From NCBI RefSeq assembly GCF_003269425.1, contig NZ_CP030104.1:2723501-2787500 (forward strand): a stretch of DNA of 64,000 nt, written 5' to 3'. Made by a program: the position numbers and the translations under genes. Source of the DNA: Flagellimonas maritima. GTDB lineage: Bacteria > Bacteroidota > Bacteroidia > Flavobacteriales > Flavobacteriaceae. Below, one piece after another: positions 49,041 to 58,231 of this stretch. The notes beneath the pieces were generated by a model, which saw only the letters and a list, made by a program, of their open reading frames with translations, made no database searches and had not been told where the DNA came from. Positions within the stretch are counted from its first letter, which is position 1, and every line of letters begins with the position of its first letter.

Positions 49041-49988
49041 TTGGATAAAACGATATTTAGAAAAGTGAAATTTGTAGTAATCATACTGTTTGTGTTTGGA
49101 ACGGGTCTGTCCTTACGTGCACAACAAGATGCCCAGTATACACAATATATGTACAATACTGTGAGTGTGAATCCTGCTTATGCAGGTTCTCGAGGGCATT
49201 TGAGCATTGCTGCATTATATAGGAACCAATGGTTGGGATTGGATGGAGCTCCGCAAACCCAGACTCTTAATTTGCATACGCCTATTGGATACCGCGGGGT
49301 TGGCATGGGAATATCCATTGTCAATGATCAGATCGGACCTACGTCGGAAACTTATTTTGATGCGGATTTTTCATATACTATCTATACTTCTTTGGAAGGG
49401 AGGTTAAGTTTTGGGCTAAAAGCAAGTGCCCATATGCTGGATATTCGATATTCTGAACTGGATGAATTCGAAATTGATCCTCAGCTACAAACGCAACAAG
49501 ATATACAAAACCAATTTTCACCAAATATCGGAGCCGGAGTCTATTATCATACAAATCGATTTTATGCAGGGCTTTCTGTACCTCGAATACTGGAGACTAC
49601 ACATTTTGATGAATCTTCAGTTTCGACTGCAAGGGAACGAATGAATGTATATCTGATAACAGGATATGTTTGGGATTTGAATCCTTTTCTCAAGTTTAAA
49701 CCAACTCTGTTGACAAAAATGGTACAAGGAGCTCCGCTGCAAACAGATATATCTGCTAATTTTATGTTTAATGAGAAATTCATAGGTGGCATAGCCTACA
49801 GATGGGATGCAGCGTTTAGTGGATTGTTTGGATTTAGGGTTTCCGATGAGATGTTTATAGGTCTTGCCTATGACCGTGAAATCACTGATTTAGGAGGAAC
49901 AACCTTCAATGATGGCTCAATTGAAGTTATCTTCAGGTATGATTTTATAAAGAATCTTGGCAATCTAAAATCTCCACGCTTCTTCTAA
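49041..49988 (+). CDS. PorP/SprF-family T9SS outer-membrane protein (second copy)
   Basis: The 315-residue product is a close relative of the PorP at 37704, with QQDAQYTQYMYNTVSVNPAY, LYRNQWLGLDGAPQTQTLNL and the same closing KSPRFF. A signal peptide ends near LRAQ. The best start is a TTG at 49041, since no nearby ATG precedes the signal peptide. It follows the HYR giant by 14 bp, the same spacing as the first giant-PorP pair. Confidence 0.92.
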   Translation: MDKTIFRKVKFVVIILFVFGTGLSLRAQQDAQYTQYMYNTVSVNPAYAGSRGHLSIAALYRNQWLGLDGAPQTQTLNLHTPIGYRGVGMGISIVNDQIGPTSETYFDADFSYTIYTSLEGRLSFGLKASAHMLDIRYSELDEFEIDPQLQTQQDIQNQFSPNIGAGVYYHTNRFYAGLSVPRILETTHFDESSVSTARERMNVYLITGYVWDLNPFLKFKPTLLTKMVQGAPLQTDISANFMFNEKFIGGIAYRWDAAFSGLFGFRVSDEMFIGLAYDREITDLGGTTFNDGSIEVIFRYDFIKNLGNLKSPRFF

Positions 49989-50048
49989 TCTATTCTGATT
50001 TAAGAACATTTTAGAAACCAGTATCAGGATAATTCCTGACAAAGGTCA

Positions 50049-50056
50049 TATTTTTG
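50049..50056 (+). promoter_or_regulatory. Putative idi promoter -7 element, very close to the ATG
   Basis: TATTTTTG matches TAnnTTTG but ends 4 bp before the idi ATG. If used, the mRNA would be leaderless. No -33 element was recognised. A hairpin TCAGGA/TCCTGA lies at 50024-50039. Confidence 0.3.
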
Positions 50057-50060
50057 TTCT

Positions 50061-50600
50061 ATGAAAGAAGAAAATGTGATATTGGTCAATGAGGCTGACG
50101 AACCTATTGGCTTAATGCCCAAAATGGAAGCTCATGAGAAAGCAGTTCTGCACAGGGCTTTCTCTGTTTTTATTATGAATGGCAAAGGAGAAACTATGTT
50201 GCAGCAGCGTGCCAGGAACAAGTATCATTCCCCGTTACTTTGGACTAATACCTGCTGTAGCCATCAACGTAGTGGCGAGAGCAATATTGAAGCTGGAAAA
50301 CGACGTCTACTAGAAGAAATGGGTTTTAAAACAGATCTTAAGGAATTGTTTTCCTTTATTTACAAAGCTCCTTTTGATAATGGCTTAACGGAACATGAGC
50401 TTGATCATGTTATGGTGGGGTATTATGAGGATTTTCCAAAAATAAACCCAAATGAAGTGGCGGATTGGAAGTGGATGCATCCAAAAGACATTAAAGATGA
50501 TATTGCCAAGAAACCTGAGGATTACACCGCTTGGTTTAAGATTATTTTTGAGCGTTTCTACAATCATTTATTAGAAAAAACAGTAAGAAATGAAGGTTAA
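50061..50600 (+). CDS. idi: Isopentenyl-diphosphate delta-isomerase (type 1)
   Basis: A 179-residue Nudix-fold enzyme that converts isopentenyl to dimethylallyl diphosphate for isoprenoid synthesis. Motifs are HRAFSVFIMN, the catalytic-cysteine segment LWTNTCCSH (Cys66 by alignment with the E. coli enzyme), the Nudix-like AGKRRLLEEMGF and the EHELDHV acidic site. It overlaps the next gene by 11 bp, implying co-transcription. Confidence 0.95.
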   Translation: MKEENVILVNEADEPIGLMPKMEAHEKAVLHRAFSVFIMNGKGETMLQQRARNKYHSPLLWTNTCCSHQRSGESNIEAGKRRLLEEMGFKTDLKELFSFIYKAPFDNGLTEHELDHVMVGYYEDFPKINPNEVADWKWMHPKDIKDDIAKKPEDYTAWFKIIFERFYNHLLEKTVRNEG

Positions 50601-50997
50601 AGTAAGTAGAAAGGCCAATTTTAATGCAGCGCACAGACTGTATAGGCCTGACTGGAGTTTTGATAAGAACGATGCGGTTTTTGGAAAATGTAACAATCCA
50701 AATTATCATGGCCACAATTATGACCTCATTGTTAGTATAACGGGGGAAATTGATAAGGAAACTGGATTTGTCATGGACCTAAAAGTCCTAAAAGATTTGA
50801 TCAAGGAATATGTGGAAGAAGCCTTGGACCATAAAAATCTTAATGAGGATGTGCCAGAATTTAAGAAATTGAATCCAACTGCGGAAAATATCGCTGTAGT
50901 TATCTGGAATAAGCTCAGGCCTTATATAGCCGAGACCAAAGAGTTGGAAATAGTACTCTACGAAACACCTCGAAACTTTGTAACATACTCAGGATAA
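50590..50997 (+). CDS. 6-carboxytetrahydropterin/6-pyruvoyltetrahydropterin synthase family protein
   Basis: The 135-residue product has the zinc-binding histidines of the QueD/PTPS family (His15 in NAAH, His40 and His42 in NYHGHNY) and catalytic Cys34 in GKCNNPNYHGH. The C-terminal Glu lies in LYETPRNFVTY. It makes a pterin intermediate for queuosine (QueD) or for tetrahydrobiopterin (PTPS). The CNNPNYHGHNY form is common in Bacteroidota QueD-like proteins, but no other queuosine gene is visible here, so the exact pathway is open. Confidence 0.88.
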   Translation: MKVKVSRKANFNAAHRLYRPDWSFDKNDAVFGKCNNPNYHGHNYDLIVSITGEIDKETGFVMDLKVLKDLIKEYVEEALDHKNLNEDVPEFKKLNPTAENIAVVIWNKLRPYIAETKELEIVLYETPRNFVTYSG

Positions 50998-50998
50998 A

Positions 50999-51967
50999 AT
51001 GAATTTATATCCATTGAAATTTGACCCAATATTAAAGGAAAGACTTTGGGGCGGCACAAAGCTAAAAAATGTTTTGAACAAGCTCATTTCAAGTGATATT
51101 ACGGGAGAAAGTTGGGAGCTTTCGGGTGTGGATGGCAATATATCCGTAGTTGTAAACGGTGAATTAAGGGGAACGTCCCTACAAGAATTAATACAGCAAA
51201 ATGGAGCAGAATTGTTAGGTAAAAGTGTTGTAGAAAGATTTGGCAGTGATTTTCCGATTTTGATTAAATTTATTGATGCTAATCAAGATTTGTCCATTCA
51301 ATTGCATCCTGATGACAAGTTGGCTAAAGAGAGGCATAATTCTTTTGGCAAAACTGAAATGTGGTATGTTATGGATTCAGACCCAGGCGCCAAACTCATT
51401 ATCGGATTCAATAAAAATGTTGAAAAGGATGAATACATAAAAAGTGTTGAAAATGGTTCTCTTTTAGATTTGATGAATTATGAAGAAGTAAACGAAGGAG
51501 ATACATTTTTTATCAATACAGGTAAAATCCATGCCATAGGAGCAGGAGTTCTATTGGCAGAAATTCAACAAACTTCTGATATCACTTATAGGATATTTGA
51601 TTTTAACCGAAAGGACAAAGATGGTAACCTTAGAGAATTGCACACAGATTTGGCGCTAGATGCAATAGATTATTCAATGAAAGATGATTTTAAGGTGCAG
51701 TATTCCAACGAGAATAATGTTATCAATAAAATGGTAGATTGCCCATATTTTAAAACCAATTTTATTGATCTTACGGCGGAAATGATTCAAGATGTAACCA
51801 AAAGGGATTCATTTACAATATACATGTGCGTAGGGGGTGAAGCCGAAATCAGAGATGATTGGGGAAGTGTTTTGATCAAAAAGGGGGAAACCGTTTTAAT
51901 TGCAGCAGCGAGCAAATCGATTGAATTAATCGCCGAAAAGGCTAAACTTTTAGAAGTTACCATTTAA
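50999..51967 (+). CDS. manA: Mannose-6-phosphate isomerase, class I
   Basis: A 322-residue cupin-fold zinc enzyme converting fructose 6-phosphate and mannose 6-phosphate. Motifs are LKERLWGGTKL near the N-terminus, the metal site SIQLHPDD with KTEMWYV, and INTGKIHAIGAG. The length matches the short bacterial type-I form. It starts 1 bp after the QueD-like stop. It would feed GDP-mannose and surface polysaccharide synthesis. Confidence 0.93.
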   Translation: MNLYPLKFDPILKERLWGGTKLKNVLNKLISSDITGESWELSGVDGNISVVVNGELRGTSLQELIQQNGAELLGKSVVERFGSDFPILIKFIDANQDLSIQLHPDDKLAKERHNSFGKTEMWYVMDSDPGAKLIIGFNKNVEKDEYIKSVENGSLLDLMNYEEVNEGDTFFINTGKIHAIGAGVLLAEIQQTSDITYRIFDFNRKDKDGNLRELHTDLALDAIDYSMKDDFKVQYSNENNVINKMVDCPYFKTNFIDLTAEMIQDVTKRDSFTIYMCVGGEAEIRDDWGSVLIKKGETVLIAAASKSIELIAEKAKLLEVTI

Positions 51968-51991
51968 TAGTACATTTGAAAAAACATTGAT

Positions 51992-52264
51992 ATGGCAAAT
52001 ATTCGTGATTTAAAAAAGGATATCAATTTTGTTTTAGGGGATATAATAGAAGCTGTCTATTTATGGGAAGCAGGTTCTGACAATAAAGAATCCAAAGAAG
52101 GTTCCATTATAATTGACAAAGCCATTTCCGTGTTCGACGAACTAATGGATAAAGTCCACAAAAAAGACGTGGAAAACAACAAGTCTCACTTTAAGGAAAT
52201 TCGAGCAGAGTTGGAAAAAAAAGCCACAGAACTCGTCGAGGACCTGAACAGTCTAGCCAATTAG
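51992..52264 (+). CDS. Small conserved helical protein of unknown function
   Basis: A 90-residue, highly charged and apparently all-helical protein (MANIRDLKKDINFVLGDIIEA...). It has no signal peptide or membrane segment, and I recognise no named family. It follows manA by 24 bp and converges with the DUF4369 gene, ending 4 bp from it. Confidence 0.75.
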   Translation: MANIRDLKKDINFVLGDIIEAVYLWEAGSDNKESKEGSIIIDKAISVFDELMDKVHKKDVENNKSHFKEIRAELEKKATELVEDLNSLAN

Positions 52265-52268
52265 CCAA

Positions 52269-52961
52269 TTATTTACCTAGATAGTCTTTGAATGCTTTAC
52301 CGTATTTTGATGCTCCAACCTCTGGAGTGAGAACACGATATACCGAATCCAAGTATTTTGGATTTGCATCCTTTGCTTCAGTCAACATAATATAGGGAGT
52401 AACGTAAGAATCTCCGTTATTTATTCCAAAATTTAATGCATATCTGTATCTGCTGATCAGGTTGCGATCCATCAATTTCTGAAGTGAGTCCAAAGCAACA
52501 GAGTCTTCTCTAAATTCAGGCAACATGGCTTTTTGTGTGATTTCAAGTTCTTTGATGTTAAAATTTGAAATCATGGAATTGAATTCCATTAGTTTTTCAT
52601 GGGTTTTAGAACCTTCAATTTTTGCATTTAAGTCAAAGGTGTTCCAAGAGGTATTGATTTTTATTTCACCGGGCTCACCAAAAAATGTTATTCTATCATT
52701 TAAATCATTTTGGTCCTCTTTTTCTAAGTATAGGTAAAAAATTTCTGGACTCTCAACTTCATGCGAAAACGTAAACGAGGCGTCCCCTTTCATTCTAACA
52801 GAATCAAGCACGACCAGTGTTGAATCACTAAAGTGCTGCAAGAACAGAGTTCCTTTTTTCAAACCTTTTATATTTCCTGAAACGGTCATCGTATTTTTTG
52901 TTTCAGTTTCACAGGAAGAAATCATCAATCCAAGTATGAGTACAAATAAAATCTTTTTCAT
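52269..52961 (-). CDS. DUF4369-domain lipoprotein
   Basis: The 230-residue product has a lipoprotein signal (lipobox ISSC, Cys17) and a DUF4369-like domain (VSGNIKGLKKGTLFLQHFSDSTLVVLDS). In many Bacteroidota proteins DUF4369 precedes a thioredoxin-like domain, but here no CxxC or thioredoxin part follows; the rest is a helical region. The role is unknown. It lies 45 bp after the DUF819 gene on the same strand. Confidence 0.8.
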   Translation of the reverse strand: MKKILFVLILGLMISSCETETKNTMTVSGNIKGLKKGTLFLQHFSDSTLVVLDSVRMKGDASFTFSHEVESPEIFYLYLEKEDQNDLNDRITFFGEPGEIKINTSWNTFDLNAKIEGSKTHEKLMEFNSMISNFNIKELEITQKAMLPEFREDSVALDSLQKLMDRNLISRYRYALNFGINNGDSYVTPYIMLTEAKDANPKYLDSVYRVLTPEVGASKYGKAFKDYLGK

Positions 52962-53006
52962 GGTTAAAATTTAGCGTGGCAAATATCAATAATCTTGGGC
53001 GAAAAA

Positions 53007-54269
53007 TTAAACTTTGGATGCTACTTCCATTAGTAAAGCACATAAATAAGCTCCGGCTGTTCCAACTACGTATCCAAAAACTGCCAAAAGTATTCCCACA
53101 GAAGTCAAAGAGGGATGAAATTCTGCAGCAACTACGGGTGCGGAAGCAGCTCCGCCCACATTTGCCTGACTTCCAACGGCCAAGAAAAAGTAAGGGGCTT
53201 TTATCAATTTCGCCACAAGAATCAGAAGTCCTGCATGTATGGTTATCCAAACTAAACCAATGGCTATCAAACCTGGGTTTTCCATAACCCGTCCCAAATC
53301 CATTTTCATTCCAATGGTAGCTACCAAAATATAGATGAACATGCCACCTATTTTACTGGCCCCGGCCCCTTCATAATTTTTGGCTTTGGTAAAGGAAAGC
53401 CCTATGCCGAATGCTGTTGCAAAGACAACCATCCAAAGAAATTTGGAGCCTAAGGAAGACAATATTTTTTCCTTGTTTCGTATTACTTCAAAATTACTTT
53501 CTAAAAATTCGGCAAAATGAAATCCCAATAAATGTGCTATCCCTACGCCGGCAAAGGCATATAAAAGCATCATCATAAAGTCATGTAGTGAAGTTACCCT
53601 GGCAATCTTTGCGGTATGGCTAGATACTTTTTGCTTTAGTTCTTCAATGGAAGAGGTATCAGCTTTTAACCATTTATCAATTTTTTTTGTTTTTCCTATA
53701 CCCAATAACAAAATGGCCATCCAAATATTGGCAACTACAATATCGATTAAAACCATGCCGCCATACTTCTCTTGATTGTATTGAAAGACCTCTAACATTG
53801 CAGCTTGATTGGCGCCTCCACCGATCCAACTCCCTGCAATCGTTGCAAGACCTCTCCAAACAGCATCAAAATCATTTCCTCCAACGGTTTCAGGAGAAAA
53901 AATGGAGACAATCAAGATGGCCAACGGACCGCCGATAACAATTCCGGCGGTTCCCGTTAGAAACATGATCAGGGCTTTGGAACCTAGATTTATTATTGCT
54001 TTTAAATCAATGCTTAATGTCATCAAAATTAATGCGGCCGGTAATAGATATCTGCTAGCGATATAATATGTTTGCGATTCACGTTCGTTTATAATGCCTG
54101 TACTGGCTAAGATTGCAGGTAACAAATAGCACATAAGTACTGTTGGTACAATACCATAGAATTTTTTCCAAAATCCCGTTTTTATGGATGAGGTATAAAA
54201 AACGAAACCTAAGCAGAGACAAAGAAGCCCAAAGATTACGGTGTCTTCAGTAAAAGGTAGCTGGTTCAT
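53007..54269 (-). CDS. DUF819 family membrane protein
   Basis: A 420-residue inner-membrane protein with about ten hydrophobic segments. The DUF819 pattern is clear: ATIAGSWIGGGANQAAMLEVF (about residues 145-165), and the mirrored half with AVGSQANVGGAASAPVVA (about 371-388). The two similar motifs suggest an inverted-repeat transporter fold. The substrate is unknown. A minus-strand -7 element lies 22 bp upstream. Confidence 0.9.
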   Translation of the reverse strand: MNQLPFTEDTVIFGLLCLCLGFVFYTSSIKTGFWKKFYGIVPTVLMCYLLPAILASTGIINERESQTYYIASRYLLPAALILMTLSIDLKAIINLGSKALIMFLTGTAGIVIGGPLAILIVSIFSPETVGGNDFDAVWRGLATIAGSWIGGGANQAAMLEVFQYNQEKYGGMVLIDIVVANIWMAILLLGIGKTKKIDKWLKADTSSIEELKQKVSSHTAKIARVTSLHDFMMMLLYAFAGVGIAHLLGFHFAEFLESNFEVIRNKEKILSSLGSKFLWMVVFATAFGIGLSFTKAKNYEGAGASKIGGMFIYILVATIGMKMDLGRVMENPGLIAIGLVWITIHAGLLILVAKLIKAPYFFLAVGSQANVGGAASAPVVAAEFHPSLTSVGILLAVFGYVVGTAGAYLCALLMEVASKV

Positions 54270-54291
54270 ATAATTTTAATGGTAAGAAGTT

Positions 54292-54299
54292 CAAATATA
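54292..54299 (-). promoter_or_regulatory. Putative promoter -7 element of the DUF819 gene
   Basis: The minus strand reads TATATTTG, an exact TAnnTTTG match, 22 bp before the DUF819 ATG and just after the HAD gene stop. No -33 element was recognised. Confidence 0.4.
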
Positions 54300-54305
54300 G
54301 GAAAA

Positions 54306-55103
54306 TCAAAGATGGTCTTTAATAAATTTAGCCACCCCATTTTCTTTATTGCTAAGGGTTACCATCTTAGCGATTTTCTTAACTTCAATTCTAGCATTCT
54401 CAACGGCCACACCATACCCTGCCTGCTGTAACAGTTCCATATCATTATAATTGTCGCCAAAAGCCAAAACATTTTCCAAAGATTCTTCTGGTCCTAATAT
54501 GGATTTTACGGCAGAGAGCTTTGAAGCCGATTTTGGTGCAATTTCTATCAATCTATCGTTGGAGCGATAATAGTTTAAGGCTGGAACAAATTCATTCTGC
54601 AATACTCCGGTGATATCATCCATACTTTTTTTTCCTCCCATCAGCATAATTTTATGGGGGCCGATGTTTTCTCCTTCCCATCTTTTCAAAGTGGTATGGG
54701 TAGATTCAAAAATAGGGTTTGCTTTTGTATTGAAAACTTCTTTTTCAACCCGCATAGAGGTTTCGCCCACAAACCATTCGTTTTTGTGATAAAGTCCTAA
54801 TTTAATATTCTTCAGTTTGCAAGCTTGGTAAATTTCATTTGCTACACGTGCGAGAATCACTGTGGAACTAAGCTCGTTGTTATTTTGCATAATCAATGCC
54901 CCGTTGTAGCAGACGATGGGATTTCCTTGAATCCCCATTCGATTTTGCAGATAGGTCATTGATTTGGGCATCCGTGCCGAGACCAGAATCACTCTTAATT
55001 TTTGTTTGATTCGGTTTATTTCCGAAATCGTGAATTCGGAAACATCATTTTTTGTGGAAAGTAGTGTACCGTCCAAATCGGAGCAAAGTATTTTAAAGTC
55101 CAT
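54306..55103 (-). CDS. HAD-superfamily Cof-type phosphatase
   Basis: The 265-residue protein is a HAD-IIB hydrolase: motif I CSDLDGTLLS, motif II LVSARM, a lysine in the cap-to-core return, and motif III FGDNYNDMELLQQAGYGVAVENA. Such enzymes remove phosphate from sugar phosphates or nucleotides in the cytoplasm; the true substrate cannot be told. It starts 1 bp after the DUF5916 stop, so the two genes are co-transcribed. Confidence 0.92.
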   Translation of the reverse strand: MDFKILCSDLDGTLLSTKNDVSEFTISEINRIKQKLRVILVSARMPKSMTYLQNRMGIQGNPIVCYNGALIMQNNNELSSTVILARVANEIYQACKLKNIKLGLYHKNEWFVGETSMRVEKEVFNTKANPIFESTHTTLKRWEGENIGPHKIMLMGGKKSMDDITGVLQNEFVPALNYYRSNDRLIEIAPKSASKLSAVKSILGPEESLENVLAFGDNYNDMELLQQAGYGVAVENARIEVKKIAKMVTLSNKENGVAKFIKDHL

Positions 55104-55104
55104 C

Positions 55105-57300
55105 CTATATATTTAGCCAATAGGTCAATTTTAAGTTTATCGACCTATTTTTTGGCATAAAGGAGTTTACAAAATAATTGTCGTTGTAAACAATGAACAA
55201 ATCAGAAAGTGGAGCAAATCGCCATTGTAAACGTGAATTGAAACCTAAATTATCCCTTTGATTACTGTATTGAACCAATGTTGACCAGAAAACAGACTTA
55301 TTAAAGGTGATGTTGATTCTTGGGCTGACCAGCCATAGATTTGCACTTGGAAAGGGTTCAGGAAGGTTTATACTATCATAATTCAAATCTAAAGAAAGTG
55401 TAACCTTGGGTTGTAATCTGAGACTCATGTCTCCTTCAAATGAAAATCGGGTGCCATTGTAAAAATCCCCATAGCCGGGTTCTAGAGCATAAGAGAAAAT
55501 CTTTCTACGGTCACTTTGAAAACCAATTTCATAACTGGTGTAGTAATATCCCTGATCAGCAGGAAGTTCCAAGGCACCATCTGTACTGGTGGGGTCAAAA
55601 GTATCGGTCAAAAAAGTGAACCTATTGAACATTCTAATACCAATCTCTTCTTGTGTCTTGAATTGGGCCTGCCAGCTGCTAAAAATTGTATAATCGGTGT
55701 TTTGATAACCCAATGTTGGTCTCCATATAGCGTTTGGGCTAAAGCGAAAACCATGGTTGTTGATTTTGCCTTTTTTTGGCCAAAAATTAAATTCGATGAA
55801 AGGTCTTGCAGCGATAATATCATTTCTTCTTACAAAGCCTAAATCCGATCTAAAGTCATCACCTACGTAATTTCCGCGCAGTCCAAAATTAATTTGTCTG
55901 GAGTTGTACTGTAAATCCACTCCACCTGAACTGTTGCGGTCACCGATATCATGGGCAAAGGATTTATGAAAGAAAAATTTACCTACCCAAGTATTATCTG
56001 AAGAGGCAAGATTATAATCCAAACCTACAACGCGGTTGTACCTGTCCTCTTCCTCTACAAAATCGTAATCCTTAAAAGTTTCTCTATTCACAAAGATGAA
56101 ACTAAGGTTAGATCTTGAAAACATTTTTTTCTGGAGTGCAAAAACCGTATTGTTATTGCTTGGAATCTCGTTATCGGAATCTTCTTCTGTTTGAATGTTC
56201 AAGAGTCCCAAACGCCAGTCTTCGTTCAATTTTCCACTAAGCCTAACTCCACCGATAATACCATTTTCAATAGTTTCGTCATCTGCATCTTCGGCTATTC
56301 CAATTCTTCTTGAAAAAAACGGGTTGGAATCACGCTCATTGCCAAATGTTCCAAAAAGGTCACTGTTATCAATAAAAAATTGCCTTCTTTCCGGCAATGA
56401 TATCTCAAACCGGGTAAGGTTGGTGAAGATGTTGTCCACTTCTACGTTTGAAAAATCAGGGTTAAGGGTTATATCCAGATTCATTCCATTACCAATGGAA
56501 ACCTTGGCGTCTCCTCCAAAGTTTAGTTCGTTTACAGATTCATTGGTTTCAAAATCCTTTGAAGACACCCCATTTATGTAAGGGATAAGCGCTAAAGGGG
56601 TTCTTGATTTTCCCAATGGTTCTTCAAAAATCATATCCCCCATGAACGCTAGGCCAAAAATCAATTGGTTTTGAGGGATTTCCATCCAGGTACTGGTCTC
56701 GTTCGACTGCATATCAAACCGATAACTATTAAACCGCCATTTGGTCTCTCCTTGTTTAAATTTAAAGGAAGTTAGAGGAATGGCCATTTCACAGATATAA
56801 TAACCATCATATATTTTTGATTCTCCCTGCCACTTTACATCCCATGAGGTAGTGAAGCCTCCCAAATCGCCCCCTCCGTTGGATATTAAGGCTTCTCTAC
56901 GAACACCGTAAGGGTTCATTCCAAAGAGGAAAGCGTTTGTGCCATCATTGAAGGTATCGAAAAGTAAACTTATGTTATCATTTCCACCAGCTCTATAATC
57001 CCTTTGCAATGAAGGTATTACATAATCCTCACCTTTGGTGTTCACTTTAATGCCTATGTATAAGGTAGTGGCGCTATAGAGCATTTTTATATCGGTCTGC
57101 TCAACGGCCAAAATGGAGTCTGAAGGAAAGTATTGTTGAAAATCATGTGCACTTTCTGCGGTTTCCCAAATAGGTTCATCCAATATTCCATCTATTTTTA
57201 TAGGTTGGTTAATGAACTTTACGGTAAACTGTTTGGTATTGGTCTGTGCAAAAAGAAAAATAGGAAGGAGTATTGCAACGAGTACAAAACGAATTTTCAA
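55105..57300 (-). CDS. DUF5916 outer-membrane protein with CBM9-like N-terminal domain
   Basis: A 731-residue exported protein with a signal peptide (residues 1-19, ending LFAQ). A carbohydrate-binding family 9-like domain (about 30-215: KIDGILDEPIWETAES, FDTFNDGTNAFLFGMNPYGVRRE) is followed by a DUF5916 region that looks like an outer-membrane beta-barrel ending LKLTYWLNI. The family is common in Bacteroidota and of unknown function. It heads a minus-strand unit with the HAD phosphatase. Confidence 0.88.
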   Translation of the reverse strand: MKIRFVLVAILLPIFLFAQTNTKQFTVKFINQPIKIDGILDEPIWETAESAHDFQQYFPSDSILAVEQTDIKMLYSATTLYIGIKVNTKGEDYVIPSLQRDYRAGGNDNISLLFDTFNDGTNAFLFGMNPYGVRREALISNGGGDLGGFTTSWDVKWQGESKIYDGYYICEMAIPLTSFKFKQGETKWRFNSYRFDMQSNETSTWMEIPQNQLIFGLAFMGDMIFEEPLGKSRTPLALIPYINGVSSKDFETNESVNELNFGGDAKVSIGNGMNLDITLNPDFSNVEVDNIFTNLTRFEISLPERRQFFIDNSDLFGTFGNERDSNPFFSRRIGIAEDADDETIENGIIGGVRLSGKLNEDWRLGLLNIQTEEDSDNEIPSNNNTVFALQKKMFSRSNLSFIFVNRETFKDYDFVEEEDRYNRVVGLDYNLASSDNTWVGKFFFHKSFAHDIGDRNSSGGVDLQYNSRQINFGLRGNYVGDDFRSDLGFVRRNDIIAARPFIEFNFWPKKGKINNHGFRFSPNAIWRPTLGYQNTDYTIFSSWQAQFKTQEEIGIRMFNRFTFLTDTFDPTSTDGALELPADQGYYYTSYEIGFQSDRRKIFSYALEPGYGDFYNGTRFSFEGDMSLRLQPKVTLSLDLNYDSINLPEPFPSANLWLVSPRINITFNKSVFWSTLVQYSNQRDNLGFNSRLQWRFAPLSDLFIVYNDNYFVNSFMPKNRSINLKLTYWLNI

Positions 57301-57325
57301 AATTGGGATAGTTTAGTTAGCAAAT

Positions 57326-57333
57326 CAAATTTA
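57326..57333 (-). promoter_or_regulatory. Putative promoter -7 element of the DUF5916 gene
   Basis: The minus strand reads TAAATTTG, an exact TAnnTTTG match, 25 bp before the ATG. The nearest TTG upstream (CAA on plus at 57359-57361) is 25 bp away, slightly long. Confidence 0.45.
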
Positions 57334-57413
57334 AGGGAAAGTGTCGTTAAAAAAATCACAAATGTTATACTATCAATTGTCTTTTAATAAAGTTTGAAAA
57401 TCAAATCAGTTTG

Positions 57414-57445
57414 TTGTTTGGTTTGGCCTTGGTTTTCTACTTTTG
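57414..57445 (+). promoter_or_regulatory. Promoter of the S1/P1 nuclease gene
   Basis: TACTTTTG (57438-57445) with a TTG 17 bp upstream (57418-57420) or 21 bp upstream (57414-57416). It ends 14 bp before the ATG at 57460, which supports that start over an upstream TTG at 57394. Confidence 0.6.
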
Positions 57446-57459
57446 AAAAAACATCGATC

Positions 57460-58227
57460 ATGAATAAAGTATTTTTTCTTTTTTTATTAATTCCTATACT
57501 GGGTTTTAGTAATTACTGGGGAAAAACAGGACATAGGGTTACTGGACATATTGCACAAAACCATCTTTCTGGGAAAGCCAAAAGAGCACTAAACAAATTA
57601 CTCGACGGACATAGTTTAGCTTTTGTTTCAACATATGCGGATGAAATTAAAGCAGATAGAAACAATTCCAGATTTTCTCCTTGGCACTATGTTAATTATC
57701 CTATGGACATGCGCTATGAGGATTCTGAAAAAAGTGAGTTTGGCGATGTGGTCATGGCCATTGAAGAATGCATTGGTATTATAAAAAATGAAACCAGTAC
57801 AAAAAAGGATAGGGTTTTTTATTTGAAAATGTTGATACATTTGGTTGGTGACCTTCATCAGCCGATGCATGCAAGTAGGGCAGAGGATAAGGGTGGCAAC
57901 GATATTCAATTACAATGGTTTGGCGAGGGTACCAATCTGCATCGTGTCTGGGATAAAAACATGATCGTTTCTTATGGAATGACCTATACGGAACTCGCTA
58001 CAGAACTGGATAGACTTCCAAAATGGAAACGCAAGAAAATTCAGGAGGGTACAATTTACGATTGGGTGCATGAATCACACTTGATTGCTGCCGAGCTGTA
58101 CGGTTCGGTTGAACCAGGCGAAAAAATTGGATATCAATATAGTTACAAGTACAACAATATATTATTTGACCAATTACAAAAGGGAGGTTTGAGACTCGCA
58201 AAGGTACTGAACGACCTTTTCCGTTAG
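57460..58227 (+). CDS. S1/P1-type nuclease, exported
   Basis: The 255-residue protein has a signal peptide (MNKVFFLFLLIPILGFSNY) whose cleavage would expose Trp as the first mature residue. S1/P1 nucleases need this N-terminal Trp as a zinc ligand. Other zinc-site residues follow: WGKTGHRVTGHIA, YADEIK, WHYVNYP, HLVGDLHQPMH, GGNDI and NLHRVWD. These enzymes degrade single-stranded DNA and RNA outside the cytoplasm and release nucleotides. It converges with the AlkB-like gene, 4 bp away. Confidence 0.93.
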   Translation: MNKVFFLFLLIPILGFSNYWGKTGHRVTGHIAQNHLSGKAKRALNKLLDGHSLAFVSTYADEIKADRNNSRFSPWHYVNYPMDMRYEDSEKSEFGDVVMAIEECIGIIKNETSTKKDRVFYLKMLIHLVGDLHQPMHASRAEDKGGNDIQLQWFGEGTNLHRVWDKNMIVSYGMTYTELATELDRLPKWKRKKIQEGTIYDWVHESHLIAAELYGSVEPGEKIGYQYSYKYNNILFDQLQKGGLRLAKVLNDLFR

Positions 58228-58231
58228 TACA

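Noticed and set aside
57394..57459. An N-terminal extension of the S1/P1 nuclease from a TTG start
   Set aside because: It would cover the promoter and place extra residues before a good signal peptide, so the ATG at 57460 fits better.
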